From positions 186,001 through 250,000 of the forward strand of contig DASYYY010000031.1 in assembly GCA_035933635.1 (NCBI GenBank): 64,000 nucleotides of DNA, in the 5' to 3' direction. The notes under the pieces were generated by a model. It saw nothing but the letters and a program-made list of their open reading frames with translations, was not told where the DNA came from and ran no database searches. Every line of letters begins with the position of its first letter. Within the stretch, counting starts at the first letter, position 1. Positions 1 to 8,255 of the stretch are shown in pieces. The translations under genes were made by a program, and so were the position numbers. The DNA is from JAKIVR01 sp035933635. Lineage in GTDB: Archaea; Thermoplasmatota; Thermoplasmata; Lutacidiplasmatales; UBA184.

Positions 1-154
1 CCATCCGCGCTACCAGGGCCGGACCTGTACCGTCCTCGGCAAGGTCGGCCGCGCCTACCGGATCGAGTTCCTGGACGGCGGCAAGCGCAAGGAGCTGATC
101 GCCAACCCGGTCCACCTTCGCCCGGCCGAGCAGACCCAGGCCGGGGGTGCCTGA
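1..154 (+). CDS. rpl21e: Ribosomal protein L21e, C-terminal part (5' end outside window)
   Basis: The window opens inside this frame (first full codon at 2), leaving about 50 codons. The reading HPRYQGRTCTVLGKVGRAYR followed by a basic strand and a VHLRP ending matches the SH3-like C-terminal half of archaeal/eukaryotic L21e, a large-subunit protein. The stop overlaps the next start as TGATG, so rpoF is translationally coupled. The order rpl21e-rpoF-DUF655-ksgA is a conserved archaeal neighbourhood, which supports a call made on a fragment. Confidence 0.85.
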   Translation, partial: HPRYQGRTCTVLGKVGRAYRIEFLDGGKRKELIANPVHLRPAEQTQAGGA

Positions 155-468
155 TGCCGGACCCGGTCGCGCTCGCCCAGGTCAAGCAGATGTTGAGCGA
201 GGAGGCGGCCCGCCGGGTGCTCCCGCGCGAGGCGTTGCTCGCCCAGGCGCACGCCGAGTCGTTCGCCAAGCTCACCCCGGAGGCGACGGAGAAGCTCATC
301 GGCGAGCTGCGCCAGCTTCCGTACGTCGACGCGGGGATGGCGGTCAAGCTGGCCGACCTGCTTCCCCAGTACCCCGAGGAGGTCCGGTTGCTCTACGCGA
401 AGGAGCGGGTCCTTCTGGACGAAGCGCAGCTGACCCGGCTGTTGGAGATCCTCGCGCAGCACCGATGA
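154..468 (+). CDS. rpoF: DNA-directed RNA polymerase subunit Rpo4 (RpoF)
   Basis: This 104-residue protein has the usual length of archaeal Rpo4/RpoF, homologue of eukaryotic Rpb4, which with Rpo7 forms the stalk of RNA polymerase. The sequence is all-helical in character, with the HRDC-like run of the family: a KLTPEATEKLIGEL helix, a Y-V-D turn, then a LADLLPQYPEEVRLLYAKER helix pair. The ATG overlaps the L21e stop by one base, and DUF655 begins 16 bp after its stop, so the three genes are very likely one transcript. Context and sequence agree. Confidence 0.9.
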   Translation: MPDPVALAQVKQMLSEEAARRVLPREALLAQAHAESFAKLTPEATEKLIGELRQLPYVDAGMAVKLADLLPQYPEEVRLLYAKERVLLDEAQLTRLLEILAQHR

Positions 469-484
469 ACGGGGGAGGGCGCCC

Positions 485-1030
485 GTGGAGAGCTTCGCGT
501 ACATCCTCGACTACTTGCCGAACGGCCGCTCGACCGAGCGCGGCTTCCAGCGCGAGGCCGTAGCCCTCGGCCTGGGCGAGACCGAGCTCAAGCTCCTCGA
601 GATCCTTCCCCGACCGGGTGTCCCGCTCGTCGCCGGCGCGCGGATCCCGCTCGTCGTCCAGGCCGGTCTGGCCCCACCGATCGACCACGTGCGCCGGCGG
701 CTCGCCTACAACGAGCTGACGACGACCGCGCGCACCGAGCTCCCGAGCGTCCTCGAGAAGGTCGTCCTGGGCGACGCGCCGCGGTTCCTCCGGTTCGTCA
801 ACGAGGCGCCGGCGGTGTCGCGGCGCTTCCACCTGCTCGAGCTGCTCCCCGGGATCGGCAAGAAGACCATGCTCGCCATGGTCGAGGAGCGCAAGCGCGC
901 CCCGTTCACCAGCTTCACCGAACTCGGCGAGCGGATGCGGCTCGCGCATCCCGAACGGCTCGTCGTGGCCCGCATCGAGCAGGAGCTCTCGGGCACGCCG
1001 GACAAGTACCGGCTGTTCGTCGCCCCATAA
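485..1030 (+). CDS. DUF655 family protein (predicted nucleic-acid binding)
   Basis: This 181-residue protein begins at a GTG and matches archaeal DUF655. The start MESFAYILDYLPNG is characteristic, followed by an OB-like beta region and, at about residues 118-150, a helix-hairpin-helix-like stretch (LLPGIGKKTMLAMVEER). Family members have been assigned an RNA- or DNA-binding role from structure, but no reaction is known. It lies in the conserved rpl21e-rpoF-DUF655-ksgA cluster, suggesting a job in ribosome biogenesis or transcription. A minus-strand gene separates it from ksgA, which breaks the usual operon. Confidence 0.85.
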   Translation: MESFAYILDYLPNGRSTERGFQREAVALGLGETELKLLEILPRPGVPLVAGARIPLVVQAGLAPPIDHVRRRLAYNELTTTARTELPSVLEKVVLGDAPRFLRFVNEAPAVSRRFHLLELLPGIGKKTMLAMVEERKRAPFTSFTELGERMRLAHPERLVVARIEQELSGTPDKYRLFVAP

Positions 1031-1049
1031 CTCGCGGCGGCACCCCCGT

Positions 1050-2081
1050 TCAGCCCGGCGCGTCCATCCGAAGCAGCTGCTTGCCGAGGTTCTCGCGCGC
1101 GTAGAGGCGGGCGAGGCCGGCCGGAGCATTGCGCAGCCCGACCAGCACGTCCTCCTTGGACTTCAGCCGCCCGGACCTCAGGAGCGGGAGCATCGCCTCG
1201 ACGGCTTCTCTCCGACGGGGAACGAAGTCCCTCGCCAGAAGGCCCTCCATCCGGCCGTTCACCATGATCAGGTTCAGGAGGTTCTTCGGCCCCGGGGGGT
1301 CGTCGGCGGCTGCGTACCGGGAAGTCCCTCCGATGAGCACCACCCGGCCGCCGGGGCGGAGCCGCTCGATGGCGAGCTCGAGAGTGGGGCCGCACTCGTT
1401 GTCGAAGTAGATGTCGATCCCGTCCGGGCAGAGCTCACCGAGCCGTTGGCCGACGTTCTCGGTCCGGTAGTTGATCGCCCCGTCCGCTCCCGCCTCGCCG
1501 GTGATCCAGGCGCACTTGGCCGGCGTCCCGGCGATCCCGATCGTGCGTAGACCCGCGATCTTGGCCAGCTGGATCGCGATGGAGCCCACGCCACCGGCCG
1601 CGCCGGTAATGACGAACGTCTCGCCCGGGTTCGGCCGGCCGACCTCGCGCAGGCCGAAGTAGGCCGCCATTCCCGTCACCCCAAGCGCTCCGAGCGCCCA
1701 GTTCGGGGGCACGCCCTCCGCGACCGTGTAGCTCGGCACGAACCCGGTGCCATCGGAGACCGAGTAATCCTCCCAGCCCATGTGGCCGTGGACGAGGTCC
1801 CCGGCCCGGAAGGAGGGATGCCGGGACTCGAGAACCTCCGAGACCGCAAATCCGGTCATCACCTGTCCGGGGGCGATCGCCCCCGATCCCGCGTCGGAGG
1901 GCTCTCCGCGTCCCAACAGGAATCGCTGCGTCGGGTCGAAGGAGAACCAGAGGTTGCGCGCCAAGAATTGCCCCGCGCCGGGCGCGGGCGGAGGCTCCTC
2001 CGCCCATCGAAAGTTGGCCTCGGAGATCCCGGGATCCGGTGGATGGGCGACGAGCCACCGCCGATTGATCCGATCCGACAC
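1050..2081 (-). CDS. Zinc-independent MDR family NADP-dependent oxidoreductase (YncB/CurA/LTB4DH-like)
   Basis: A 343-residue medium-chain dehydrogenase/reductase. The N-terminal GroES-like domain carries the RNLWFSFDPTQR stretch seen in leukotriene B4 12-hydroxydehydrogenase and CurA-type enal/enone reductases. The Rossmann part shows TGAAGGVGSIAIQLAK and a later GGRVVLIGGTS. No structural-zinc cysteine cluster is visible, as expected for this subfamily. The GTG at 2081 was chosen because GAGGGAG lies just upstream and longer versions would run toward ksgA. It probably reduces activated double bonds with NADPH; the substrate is unknown. It sits on the opposite strand inside a core translation cluster, so it looks like an insertion. 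Confidence 0.8.
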   Translation of the reverse strand: MSDRINRRWLVAHPPDPGISEANFRWAEEPPPAPGAGQFLARNLWFSFDPTQRFLLGRGEPSDAGSGAIAPGQVMTGFAVSEVLESRHPSFRAGDLVHGHMGWEDYSVSDGTGFVPSYTVAEGVPPNWALGALGVTGMAAYFGLREVGRPNPGETFVITGAAGGVGSIAIQLAKIAGLRTIGIAGTPAKCAWITGEAGADGAINYRTENVGQRLGELCPDGIDIYFDNECGPTLELAIERLRPGGRVVLIGGTSRYAAADDPPGPKNLLNLIMVNGRMEGLLARDFVPRRREAVEAMLPLLRSGRLKSKEDVLVGLRNAPAGLARLYARENLGKQLLRMDAPG

Positions 2082-2212
2082 GGTGCTCCCTCGGGGACCA
2101 TCGGCTCGGTTCCCGTGACGTCGGTCGACCCGTCCACCCGCCATATACCTGCGCGGGGGTCGGTCACCGTTCGGGCGACGAAATCTTTCGAGCCCGTCGC
2201 TCAGGCGGCGCA

Positions 2213-3235
2213 ATGTCGGTGTCCCGGAACCATCGGTCGAGCCGGCCGAGGACGACACCGACCGACTCCCCCGCGCGCACCGAACGGTCCGACCGCGAGC
2301 GCGGTCCGGCCACGGGAACACCGCGGGACCCGAGCTACTGGCCGGGGGTGCCCCACCGAGCCGAGGAGGTCCGCGAACGGCTGGCAGAGATCGGACTCCG
2401 GCCCTCCCGGAGCCGGGGCCAGTCGTTCCTGACCGACCCGTTCGCTGCGGACATCGAGGTCGCGTTCCTCGAGGTCCGTCCGGGAGAGCCGATCATCGAG
2501 ATCGGCGGAGGACTGGGCGTGCTGACCGAGGCCCTGGCTCGGCGCGGACTCGGTCCCGTCCGGGTGATCGAGCGGGACCCCCGGCTGGTGGCGCATCTGC
2601 GCCGGACTTTCGGCGACCGGGTCGCGGTCGACGAGGCCGACGCCCTCGAGACCGAATACGCCGCCGGCAGCGTCGTGGTCGGCAATCTGCCGTTCTCGGT
2701 CGCGAGTCCGATCCTCACGCGGCTGTTCGAATCCCGCGTGCGCCGGGTCGTCGCGCTCTTGCAGAAGGAGGTCGGGGAGCGCTACGCCGCCGGACCCGGC
2801 GGCCGATCCTACGGCCGACCGGCGATCCAAGCGGCGCTCTTCGGGACGACCGAACTCGGCGCGCCGGTTCCGGCCTCCTCGTTCGAGCCGAAGCCCGCGG
2901 TCGACGGCGTGATCGTGCGTTTCACGGCGCGCGATGGGCCGCTCCCGGTCCCCTCCGTAGTGGAACTCGAGCGGGTCGTGCGCCAGTTGTTCTCCCGGAG
3001 GCGCAAGCAGCTCGCCAATCTGCTTCCCGGAGTGACCGGGGGTGAACGGGAGGCGCGCGAGGCGGCCACCGCCGCCGGTTGGCCCGCCGGTTGGGAGCAC
3101 CAACGTCCGGAGGAGCTCGCCCCCGCGCACTACTTCGCCCTGGCCTGCGTGCTCTCCGCGCACCGTCGGGGGGGACGGCGGGGCCCCGTCGGACCGGTGC
3201 CGATACGCGCGGAAAGCGCGCCCGCCGAGAAATAG
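2213..3235 (+). CDS. rsmA: 16S rRNA dimethyladenosine transferase RsmA/KsgA/Dim1
   Basis: This is the SAM-dependent enzyme that dimethylates two adjacent adenosines near the 3' end of 16S rRNA. Seen are the N-terminal GQSFLTD (usually GQNFL) at about 69-75, SAM motif I EIGGGLGVL at 96-104, acidic ERD (120-122), and the catalytic NLPF at 158-161, where most homologues have NLPY/NIPY. The C-terminal helical domain has the SRRRKQL region. The first 45 residues are low-complexity, so a later start is possible. Gene order (after rpoF and DUF655) is typical for archaea. Confidence 0.9.
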   Translation: MSVSRNHRSSRPRTTPTDSPARTERSDRERGPATGTPRDPSYWPGVPHRAEEVRERLAEIGLRPSRSRGQSFLTDPFAADIEVAFLEVRPGEPIIEIGGGLGVLTEALARRGLGPVRVIERDPRLVAHLRRTFGDRVAVDEADALETEYAAGSVVVGNLPFSVASPILTRLFESRVRRVVALLQKEVGERYAAGPGGRSYGRPAIQAALFGTTELGAPVPASSFEPKPAVDGVIVRFTARDGPLPVPSVVELERVVRQLFSRRRKQLANLLPGVTGGEREAREAATAAGWPAGWEHQRPEELAPAHYFALACVLSAHRRGGRRGPVGPVPIRAESAPAEK

Positions 3236-3240
3236 GGATA

Positions 3241-3250
3241 GCTACTTATC
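3241..3250 (+). promoter_or_regulatory. TATA-like box for the pilin gene
   Basis: GCTACTTATC stands out in GC-rich surroundings and is centred about 30 nt before the pilin ATG at 3276, the archaeal TATA distance for a leaderless or very short leader. The same CTACTTATC string, in reverse, precedes the start at 31924. Confidence 0.5.
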
Positions 3251-3275
3251 GGACCTCCCCGGCTATCTGAGAGTG

Positions 3276-4103
3276 ATGTTCTCCCGACGCACCCTTCGCC
3301 GGCGGACCCGCTCGATGCGGGCCGTCTCCCCCATCATCGGCGCCATCCTGCTGGTGGGCATCACCATCGTCGCGGGCACGGTGCTCTGGACGTTGACCCT
3401 GCGTTACCCGACGAGCTCGGATACGGTGACCTACCTCGCCAATGCCGGGCTGAAGGTTCCCGTCTGGGGCGACCCGACCGACTGTACGCCGTACGGCTAT
3501 CCCCAGAGCGCCGCCAGCGGATGGACGGGCGCCGAATGGACCGCCTACGCCTACTATTGCCAGAACCACCAGATCGGGAACTTCTCGACGATGAACGCGA
3601 CCAGCATTGTCATCACCTCGGTCAGTCCCTCGACCATTCCGCTGAGCGACGTCGTCGTCTACTTCCTCTGCCACAACACCACCCCTGTCCAAGAGACCAC
3701 TACGCTCGTCACCGGCAGCCTCTCGTCGATGACATGGTTCCCCGGCTCGACGACCTCACCCGCCCCCAACGCGCCGCATCTGGGCTACTGCGGCACCTTC
3801 GACGCCAACGATTACGGCGGCGGGGCGTTCGGCACGCTCTACAACCGGCTTGCCATCTTCACCCCACTTCACGCCGGCGACGGGAACCTCGCGCCCGGGG
3901 ACACCCTCACCCTCTACGTCCACACGCCCGGCTCGGTCTACGACCCGACGGAGGGCGGCTTCGACTCCGACGACTACCACGGGGCCCCCGCTTGGTGCTT
4001 TACCACCCCCGGTGCCTGCAATCTCGAGTTCGTCGCGCAGGGCAACCCCGACCAGCTGCTCGCCAACATCCCGATCTATTCGATCTCCGGGGCCGGCCAG
4101 TAG
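3276..4103 (+). CDS. Archaeal type IV pilin-like secreted protein
   Basis: This 275-residue protein has a short basic leader (MFSRRTLRRRTRSMR) followed by AVSPIIGAILLVGITIVAGT, the class III prepilin pattern of archaeal type IV pilins (Pilin_N/DUF1628-like), where a PibD/EppA-type peptidase cuts before the hydrophobic helix. The rest is a predicted beta-rich ectodomain with several Cys, Tyr and Asn-rich stretches and NFS/NTT sequons. It is much longer than a minimal pilin, so it may be a surface adhesin carrying a pilin anchor. No pilus ATPase or membrane platform gene is nearby. The ATG at 3276 fits both the leader and the upstream TATA-like box. Confidence 0.75.
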   Translation: MFSRRTLRRRTRSMRAVSPIIGAILLVGITIVAGTVLWTLTLRYPTSSDTVTYLANAGLKVPVWGDPTDCTPYGYPQSAASGWTGAEWTAYAYYCQNHQIGNFSTMNATSIVITSVSPSTIPLSDVVVYFLCHNTTPVQETTTLVTGSLSSMTWFPGSTTSPAPNAPHLGYCGTFDANDYGGGAFGTLYNRLAIFTPLHAGDGNLAPGDTLTLYVHTPGSVYDPTEGGFDSDDYHGAPAWCFTTPGACNLEFVAQGNPDQLLANIPIYSISGAGQ

Positions 4104-4377
4104 GGCCGCCGCGCCCAGGGTTCGCGCGCTGCTAGCGCGCGGAGATGGTTGGCCACCCGCTCTCAGAGGTCCCCCGCGTACCGGGCGTCGCATGCCTGGG
4201 CCACGACCGTGGGCCCGCCTCTTCCTCGGGGATGAGGAAGGGTCGCGGCGGGGTCCAGGGAGGGGCCACCGGCGGGTTCGTCGCGTCCGGAGGTAACCAT
4301 CGAGGGGCTGCGGGACTCGAACGCGCCACCCCTCCCGCAGTGGGGGGCGTAGCTACCCTCGTGGGCCACTAGATCGT
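4104..4377. other. Intergenic gap with a degenerate tRNA-like T-arm (minus strand)
   Basis: No convincing protein gene. On the minus strand, 4303-4327 reads like a T-arm plus 3' acceptor (GCGCG, TTCGAGT, CCCGC then AGCCCC), and a GC-rich hairpin lies next to it at about 4326-4351. No matching 5' acceptor strand or usable anticodon arm with T33 could be found, so this is at most a tRNA remnant. Confidence 0.3.
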
Positions 4378-5496
4378 CTAGGCCGGCGGGTCCGGGAGCC
4401 GTGCGACGATCCGTGAGGGGTGGGACCACCAGTAGTAGAGCCCGACGGAGACGACCACCGCTCGGAGGTAGATCGAGAGGCCCATCATCCAGGAGGTGAC
4501 ATCGATCGCGAAGCTCCCACCCTCGAAAGTGGTGACGATCTGATTCCCCTGGAAGCCGAGCTGGCCCAGGATCCAGGGCGGGAGGTTGGTGTGGAACCCG
4601 AAGAGAAGATTGCCGACAAAGAAGTAGCCGACGTCGTTGGCCAGCGAGACGAGCAGCCCCAGGCTGAGGGCCAGGGGCCACTCGGAGAAGCCCTCGTACA
4701 CGAGCATCACGGTGAACGGCGCGAAGTAGGTCAGGATCAGCCAGACACCGTAGGCCGGGACGCTCTTGCCGAACAGGTCGATCCAATTGATCAGGACAAG
4801 ACCGTAGAGGAGCGAGAACAGCACGACCTTGAGCAGGACGATCTGCCGCGGGTCGGTCGGGTGGAGCCCGGCGATGACGCTCTGGATCCCGGAGAGGAGC
4901 AGAGTGACCGCGAGCAGGATGACGAAGGTGACGAGGCCGACCTCCGGCGCGAGGGTGGCGAGGATGATGAGCAGTATCGCGAGGGCTCCGGCGCCGAGGG
5001 CGGAGGCCCGGAGCCACTCCGGCGCTTCCGTGCCGAGCGCTCCGGCGATGCGGTCCAAACTGACGAGGACTACCCCGAACGCGAGCAGGTAGAGCAGCGT
5101 CAGCTGGCGGAGCTGGGGGAACACGAGGACTCCAGCGACGATCCCCACAGCGAGGATTCCGAGCCCGATCCGGCCGACCCGCCGGACCCAGGCCATCTGC
5201 TCGAGGTAGCTCCCTTCGATCCGACGCCACCAATCCGGGGCCATGCCACCCGCGAGCAGGGTGCGCAGACCGTCGGCGAGGAGCGCCGCGGCAAGCCAGA
5301 CTATCAGCTCGGTGAACGAGGCCTCGGGGTTGGCGAGAACGACCACCGCGATCGCTACCGCCACGAGGCCGGTGGTCACCTCGAGGAGTCGAACGAGGGG
5401 ACGGGGAGGGCGATGCGTTCGAGTTGTCGGTGTCGCTGCGTTCACCCCCGGTGCCGCGTCTTTCTCCGGCAGTCGAGGCCGGGATCGAGGTACCAC
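4378..5496 (-). CDS. Polytopic membrane protein of unknown function
   Basis: I do not recognise a family with certainty. The 372-residue protein has a basic, proline-rich 35-residue N-terminus followed by about nine hydrophobic segments, for example LLEVTTGLVAVAIAVVVLAN, IGLGILAVGIVAGVLVF, LAILLIILATLAPEVGLVTF and a C-terminal LRAVVVSVGLYYWW. The paired short helices in the first two thirds resemble HdeD/DUF308-type repeats, but this is only an impression. The longer C-terminal part contains loops rich in Gly, Phe and Asn. The start is GTG. It lies 108 bp downstream of another minus-strand membrane protein, so the two may be cotranscribed. Confidence 0.65.
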   Translation of the reverse strand: MVPRSRPRLPEKDAAPGVNAATPTTRTHRPPRPLVRLLEVTTGLVAVAIAVVVLANPEASFTELIVWLAAALLADGLRTLLAGGMAPDWWRRIEGSYLEQMAWVRRVGRIGLGILAVGIVAGVLVFPQLRQLTLLYLLAFGVVLVSLDRIAGALGTEAPEWLRASALGAGALAILLIILATLAPEVGLVTFVILLAVTLLLSGIQSVIAGLHPTDPRQIVLLKVVLFSLLYGLVLINWIDLFGKSVPAYGVWLILTYFAPFTVMLVYEGFSEWPLALSLGLLVSLANDVGYFFVGNLLFGFHTNLPPWILGQLGFQGNQIVTTFEGGSFAIDVTSWMMGLSIYLRAVVVSVGLYYWWSHPSRIVARLPDPPA

Positions 5497-5604
5497 CGTG
5501 CCTCGGGCAATCTCTCCACGGACAAAGAGGGGCGGACGCCCGTTTCTTGGTGAGATTCTCGATGGCTGAAAGCGAGACCGACCAGGACGACGAAGAATGT
5601 CGCC

Positions 5605-6354
5605 CTACTCCCCAGGGCGGACCGATTCCAGCCGCGTCGCTCGATTCGACCCGGGGACAGCCCCGTCCGATCGAGCGGCAAACCTCGGAGCAACTAGTCC
5701 GGCGGTCACCAATACTGCCCCTATGAGTGAGCTTGCCCACCCAATTCCAGGGCCCCAACTTAGCGACTGACCGTAGAGTCCCGATTGCCCCGAAAATGAG
5801 TTCCCCGGCCCGGTAGGCTGTCCCGGAGCGTACCAACCCCCGTCGGCGAGCTTGAATTCCCAAGTGCAGCTGGAGCCACCCGGGCCGGCGGATCCCCCGG
5901 CGGGACCCAATGGAGCGGGGAATCCTCTCGAATCAGAGCAGATCGTTCCCGGTAGGCCAATCGTTAGCAGACAGGGCGCGGAGAACGCGAGCCCGATCGC
6001 TAGAATGGTCCCGAGCATGGCTACGCGCGATGCCCGCCTCTTTTCAGCCACCAGAGCGAACATGCCAACCATCGAGCCTACAACGGCACCTGCGATCGCC
6101 AGAAGGTCAGCAGCTAGGACGAGGCCGCCCGTGGCGGGTAGGTCAGCCTGGGCGTAGGGTTCCATCGAACTACCATACGCAGTACTAGTCGTCGCCGCGC
6201 CGAGTGCAAAGAACGTCTCGGTTGTCCCCTGTCCGTTCCCTCCGCTGATAGCCGAGACGGCGTACCAACCTAGAAAGAGGCCCGAGAGGAGAAGCGCGGC
6301 GCCGGCCAAGCAAAGCGCGGTAGATCCGAGACGGAACCGGCTGGTGGGCACCAA
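5605..6354 (-). CDS. Membrane protein of unknown function with an extracellular Gly/Ser-rich loop
   Basis: This protein of about 249 residues has four hydrophobic segments: near the N-terminus (ALCLAGAALLLSGLFLGWYAV), at about 78-100, 110-135, and near the C-terminus (SLIGAVLVTAGLVAP). A loop rich in Gly, Ser and Cys lies between the third and fourth. No known domain is recognised. The start is a TTG, or a GTG one codon later. By eye, codon third positions are less GC-rich than in neighbouring genes, and the gap to the thermosome is also AT-richer, which may mark a more recent arrival or weak selection. Confidence 0.55.
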   Translation of the reverse strand: MVPTSRFRLGSTALCLAGAALLLSGLFLGWYAVSAISGGNGQGTTETFFALGAATTSTAYGSSMEPYAQADLPATGGLVLAADLLAIAGAVVGSMVGMFALVAEKRRASRVAMLGTILAIGLAFSAPCLLTIGLPGTICSDSRGFPAPLGPAGGSAGPGGSSCTWEFKLADGGWYAPGQPTGPGNSFSGQSGLYGQSLSWGPGIGWASSLIGAVLVTAGLVAPRFAARSDGAVPGSNRATRLESVRPGE

Positions 6355-6512
6355 GCGACTTCAAGGAGCTCGAAGGCAATAGACCCACCGGGCATGCCAA
6401 GTTCACCGCACCCCCGGACTCGTATTCGCCCGGTCGGAAGGCAATCGCCTCACGGGCAGGCCAGTTTCTCACGGCGGAAGGGCTTCCGCACAAAGCACGC
6501 GTCCACCCAACG

Positions 6513-6520
6513 TTCTTATA
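6513..6520 (+). promoter_or_regulatory. TATA box of the thermosome gene
   Basis: TTCTTATA lies about 36 nt before the thermosome ATG at 6552, in a local AT-rich stretch (6511-6541). A GAGG at 6543-6546 just before the start could serve as a ribosome binding site, so the message probably has a short leader. Confidence 0.6.
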
Positions 6521-6551
6521 CAACCGTTAAATCAGTGAAACTGAGGACTCC

Positions 6552-8183
6552 ATGCTACAGGGTACCCCCATCCTCGTACTGCGCGAAGGGACCGAACGCG
6601 ACCGCGGCAAGAGCGCCGCCTCCAGCAACATCGCCGCCGCCCGCGCCATCGCGGACGCCGTCCGATCCACCCTGGGCCCCCGGGGCATGGACAAGATGCT
6701 CGTCGACTCCATGGGTGACATCACGATCACGAACGACGGCGTCACCATCCTCAAGGAGGTCGACGTCGAGCATCCCGCCGCCAAGATGCTCGTCGAGGTC
6801 GCCAAGACCCAGGACCAGCAGTGCGGCGACGGCACGACCACCGCCGTCGTCCTCGCCGGCGAGCTGCTCAAGCGCGCCGAGGCGCTGCTCGAACAGAACA
6901 TCCATCCGACCGTCATCACTCGCGGCTACCAGCTCGCCCTCGCCGAGAGCGACAAGCTCCTCACCCAGAACATCGGAACGAAGGTCGGCACGGAGAACCG
7001 CGAGGCCATCCTGATCGATGTCGCAACGACCGCCATGGGCTCCAAGGGTGTCTTCGGCTCGCGCGACAAGCTCGCCAAGATCGCCGTCCAGGCCGTCGAG
7101 CGGATCGCCGAGAAGCGCGGGGACAAGAACGTCGCCGACGTCAGTCTCGTCAAGCTCGAGAAGCGCCACGGCGGCACCATCGACGATACCGAGCTCATCG
7201 AGGGGATCCTCCTCGACAAGGAGCGCGGTCATCCCCGGATGCCCCGGACGGTCAAGGACGCGAAGATCGCGCTGCTGAACTCCGCGCTCGAGATCAAGAA
7301 GACCGAGATCGAGAGCAAGATCAACATCAAGTCGCCCTCCCAGATCCAGAGCTTCCTCGACGAGGAGGACAAGACCTTCCGCAAGATGGTCGAGCAGATC
7401 AAGTCCGCCGGCGCGAACGTCGTCATCAGCCAGAAGGGGATTGACGACGTCGTCCTGCACTACCTCGCCAAGCAAGGGATCTTCGCCCTCAAGCAGGTCA
7501 AGGAGTCCGACCTGCAGAAGCTCGCCCGCGCCACCGGTGGCAAGATCGTCACCGGGGTCCGCGAGCTGACCGCCTCCGACCTCGGCTCGGCCGCCCAGGT
7601 CGAGGAGCGCAAGGTCGGCGAGGAGGACATGACCTTCATCACCGGCGCCAAGAACCCCCGGTCGGTCTCGATCCTCATCCGCGGCGGAACCGAGCACGTC
7701 ACCCAGGAGGTCGAGCGCTCGCTCGAGGACGCCCTCAAGGTCGTCTCGAGCGTCATCGAGGACGGCGTTGTCTGCCCCGGTGGCGGGGCGACCGAGATCG
7801 ACCTGGCCGTGCACCTGCGCAAGCACGCCCCGAGCGTCGGCGGCCGCGAACAGCTCGCGGTCGAGGCCTACGCCCAGGCGCTCGAGGTCGTCCCCTGGGC
7901 GCTGAGCGAGAACGGCGGGTACGACTCGATCAACACGCTCATCGACCTGCGCGGGGCCCACGACGGCTCCAAGGCCAACCGCAACGTCGGCGTCAACCTC
8001 GCCGACGGCAAGGCCGCGGACATGTGGCAGCTCAAGGTCATCGAGCCGCTCCGGGTCAAGCGCCAGGCGCTCTCGAGCGCCGTCGAGGTTGCCAACATGG
8101 TGCTCCGCATCGACGACGTCATCGCCTCGAAGAAGAGCGCCCCGGCGCCGCCCGGGGGCGGTCCGGGCGGCCACGGCCACTGA
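6552..8183 (+). CDS. ths: Thermosome subunit (group II chaperonin)
   Basis: This 543-residue protein is a full-length archaeal CCT/TCP-1-type chaperonin subunit, an ATP-driven double-ring folding machine in the cytoplasm. Visible signatures are TLGPRGMDKMLVD (40-52), ITNDGVTILKE (59-69), the ATP-binding GDGTTT (92-97), VCPGGGATEIDLA near residue 412, and the Gly/His-rich tail ending GGPGGHGH. All catalytic landmarks appear intact. It is monocistronic, with its own TATA box upstream and a strong 9-bp hairpin 34 bp after the stop. Only one subunit gene is in the window; a hetero-oligomer partner may lie elsewhere. Confidence 0.97.
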   Translation: MLQGTPILVLREGTERDRGKSAASSNIAAARAIADAVRSTLGPRGMDKMLVDSMGDITITNDGVTILKEVDVEHPAAKMLVEVAKTQDQQCGDGTTTAVVLAGELLKRAEALLEQNIHPTVITRGYQLALAESDKLLTQNIGTKVGTENREAILIDVATTAMGSKGVFGSRDKLAKIAVQAVERIAEKRGDKNVADVSLVKLEKRHGGTIDDTELIEGILLDKERGHPRMPRTVKDAKIALLNSALEIKKTEIESKINIKSPSQIQSFLDEEDKTFRKMVEQIKSAGANVVISQKGIDDVVLHYLAKQGIFALKQVKESDLQKLARATGGKIVTGVRELTASDLGSAAQVEERKVGEEDMTFITGAKNPRSVSILIRGGTEHVTQEVERSLEDALKVVSSVIEDGVVCPGGGATEIDLAVHLRKHAPSVGGREQLAVEAYAQALEVVPWALSENGGYDSINTLIDLRGAHDGSKANRNVGVNLADGKAADMWQLKVIEPLRVKRQALSSAVEVANMVLRIDDVIASKKSAPAPPGGGPGGHGH

Positions 8184-8216
8184 GCGTCGGCCGAAGCCGC
8201 GTCGAACCCTTTCATT

Positions 8217-8242
8217 CCCGGCCCCAGCCTTTTGGGGCCGGG
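8217..8242. terminator. Hairpin terminator between convergent thermosome and methyltransferase genes
   Basis: A perfect 9-bp inverted repeat (CCCGGCCCC / GGGGCCGGG) with an 8-base loop that includes CCTTTT lies between the thermosome stop (8183) and the convergent methyltransferase stop (8256). It could insulate both transcripts. Archaeal termination usually needs only a T-tract, so the hairpin role is inferred. Confidence 0.5.
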
Positions 8243-8255
8243 GCCGTTCGCTTCC

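Noticed and set aside
4303..4380. Functional tRNA on the minus strand
   Set aside because: Only a T-arm-like piece is present; no matching acceptor strand or anticodon loop with T33.
4163..5863. Long minus-strand frame overlapping two membrane-protein genes
   Set aside because: Arg/Pro/Ser-rich with no domain; it overlaps genes with clear hydrophobic segments in another frame.
6555..8180. Long open frame of about 541 codons on the strand opposite the thermosome
   Set aside because: Produced by GC-rich codon use; it is Asp/Leu/Gly-rich, lacks any motif and mirrors the chaperonin frame.
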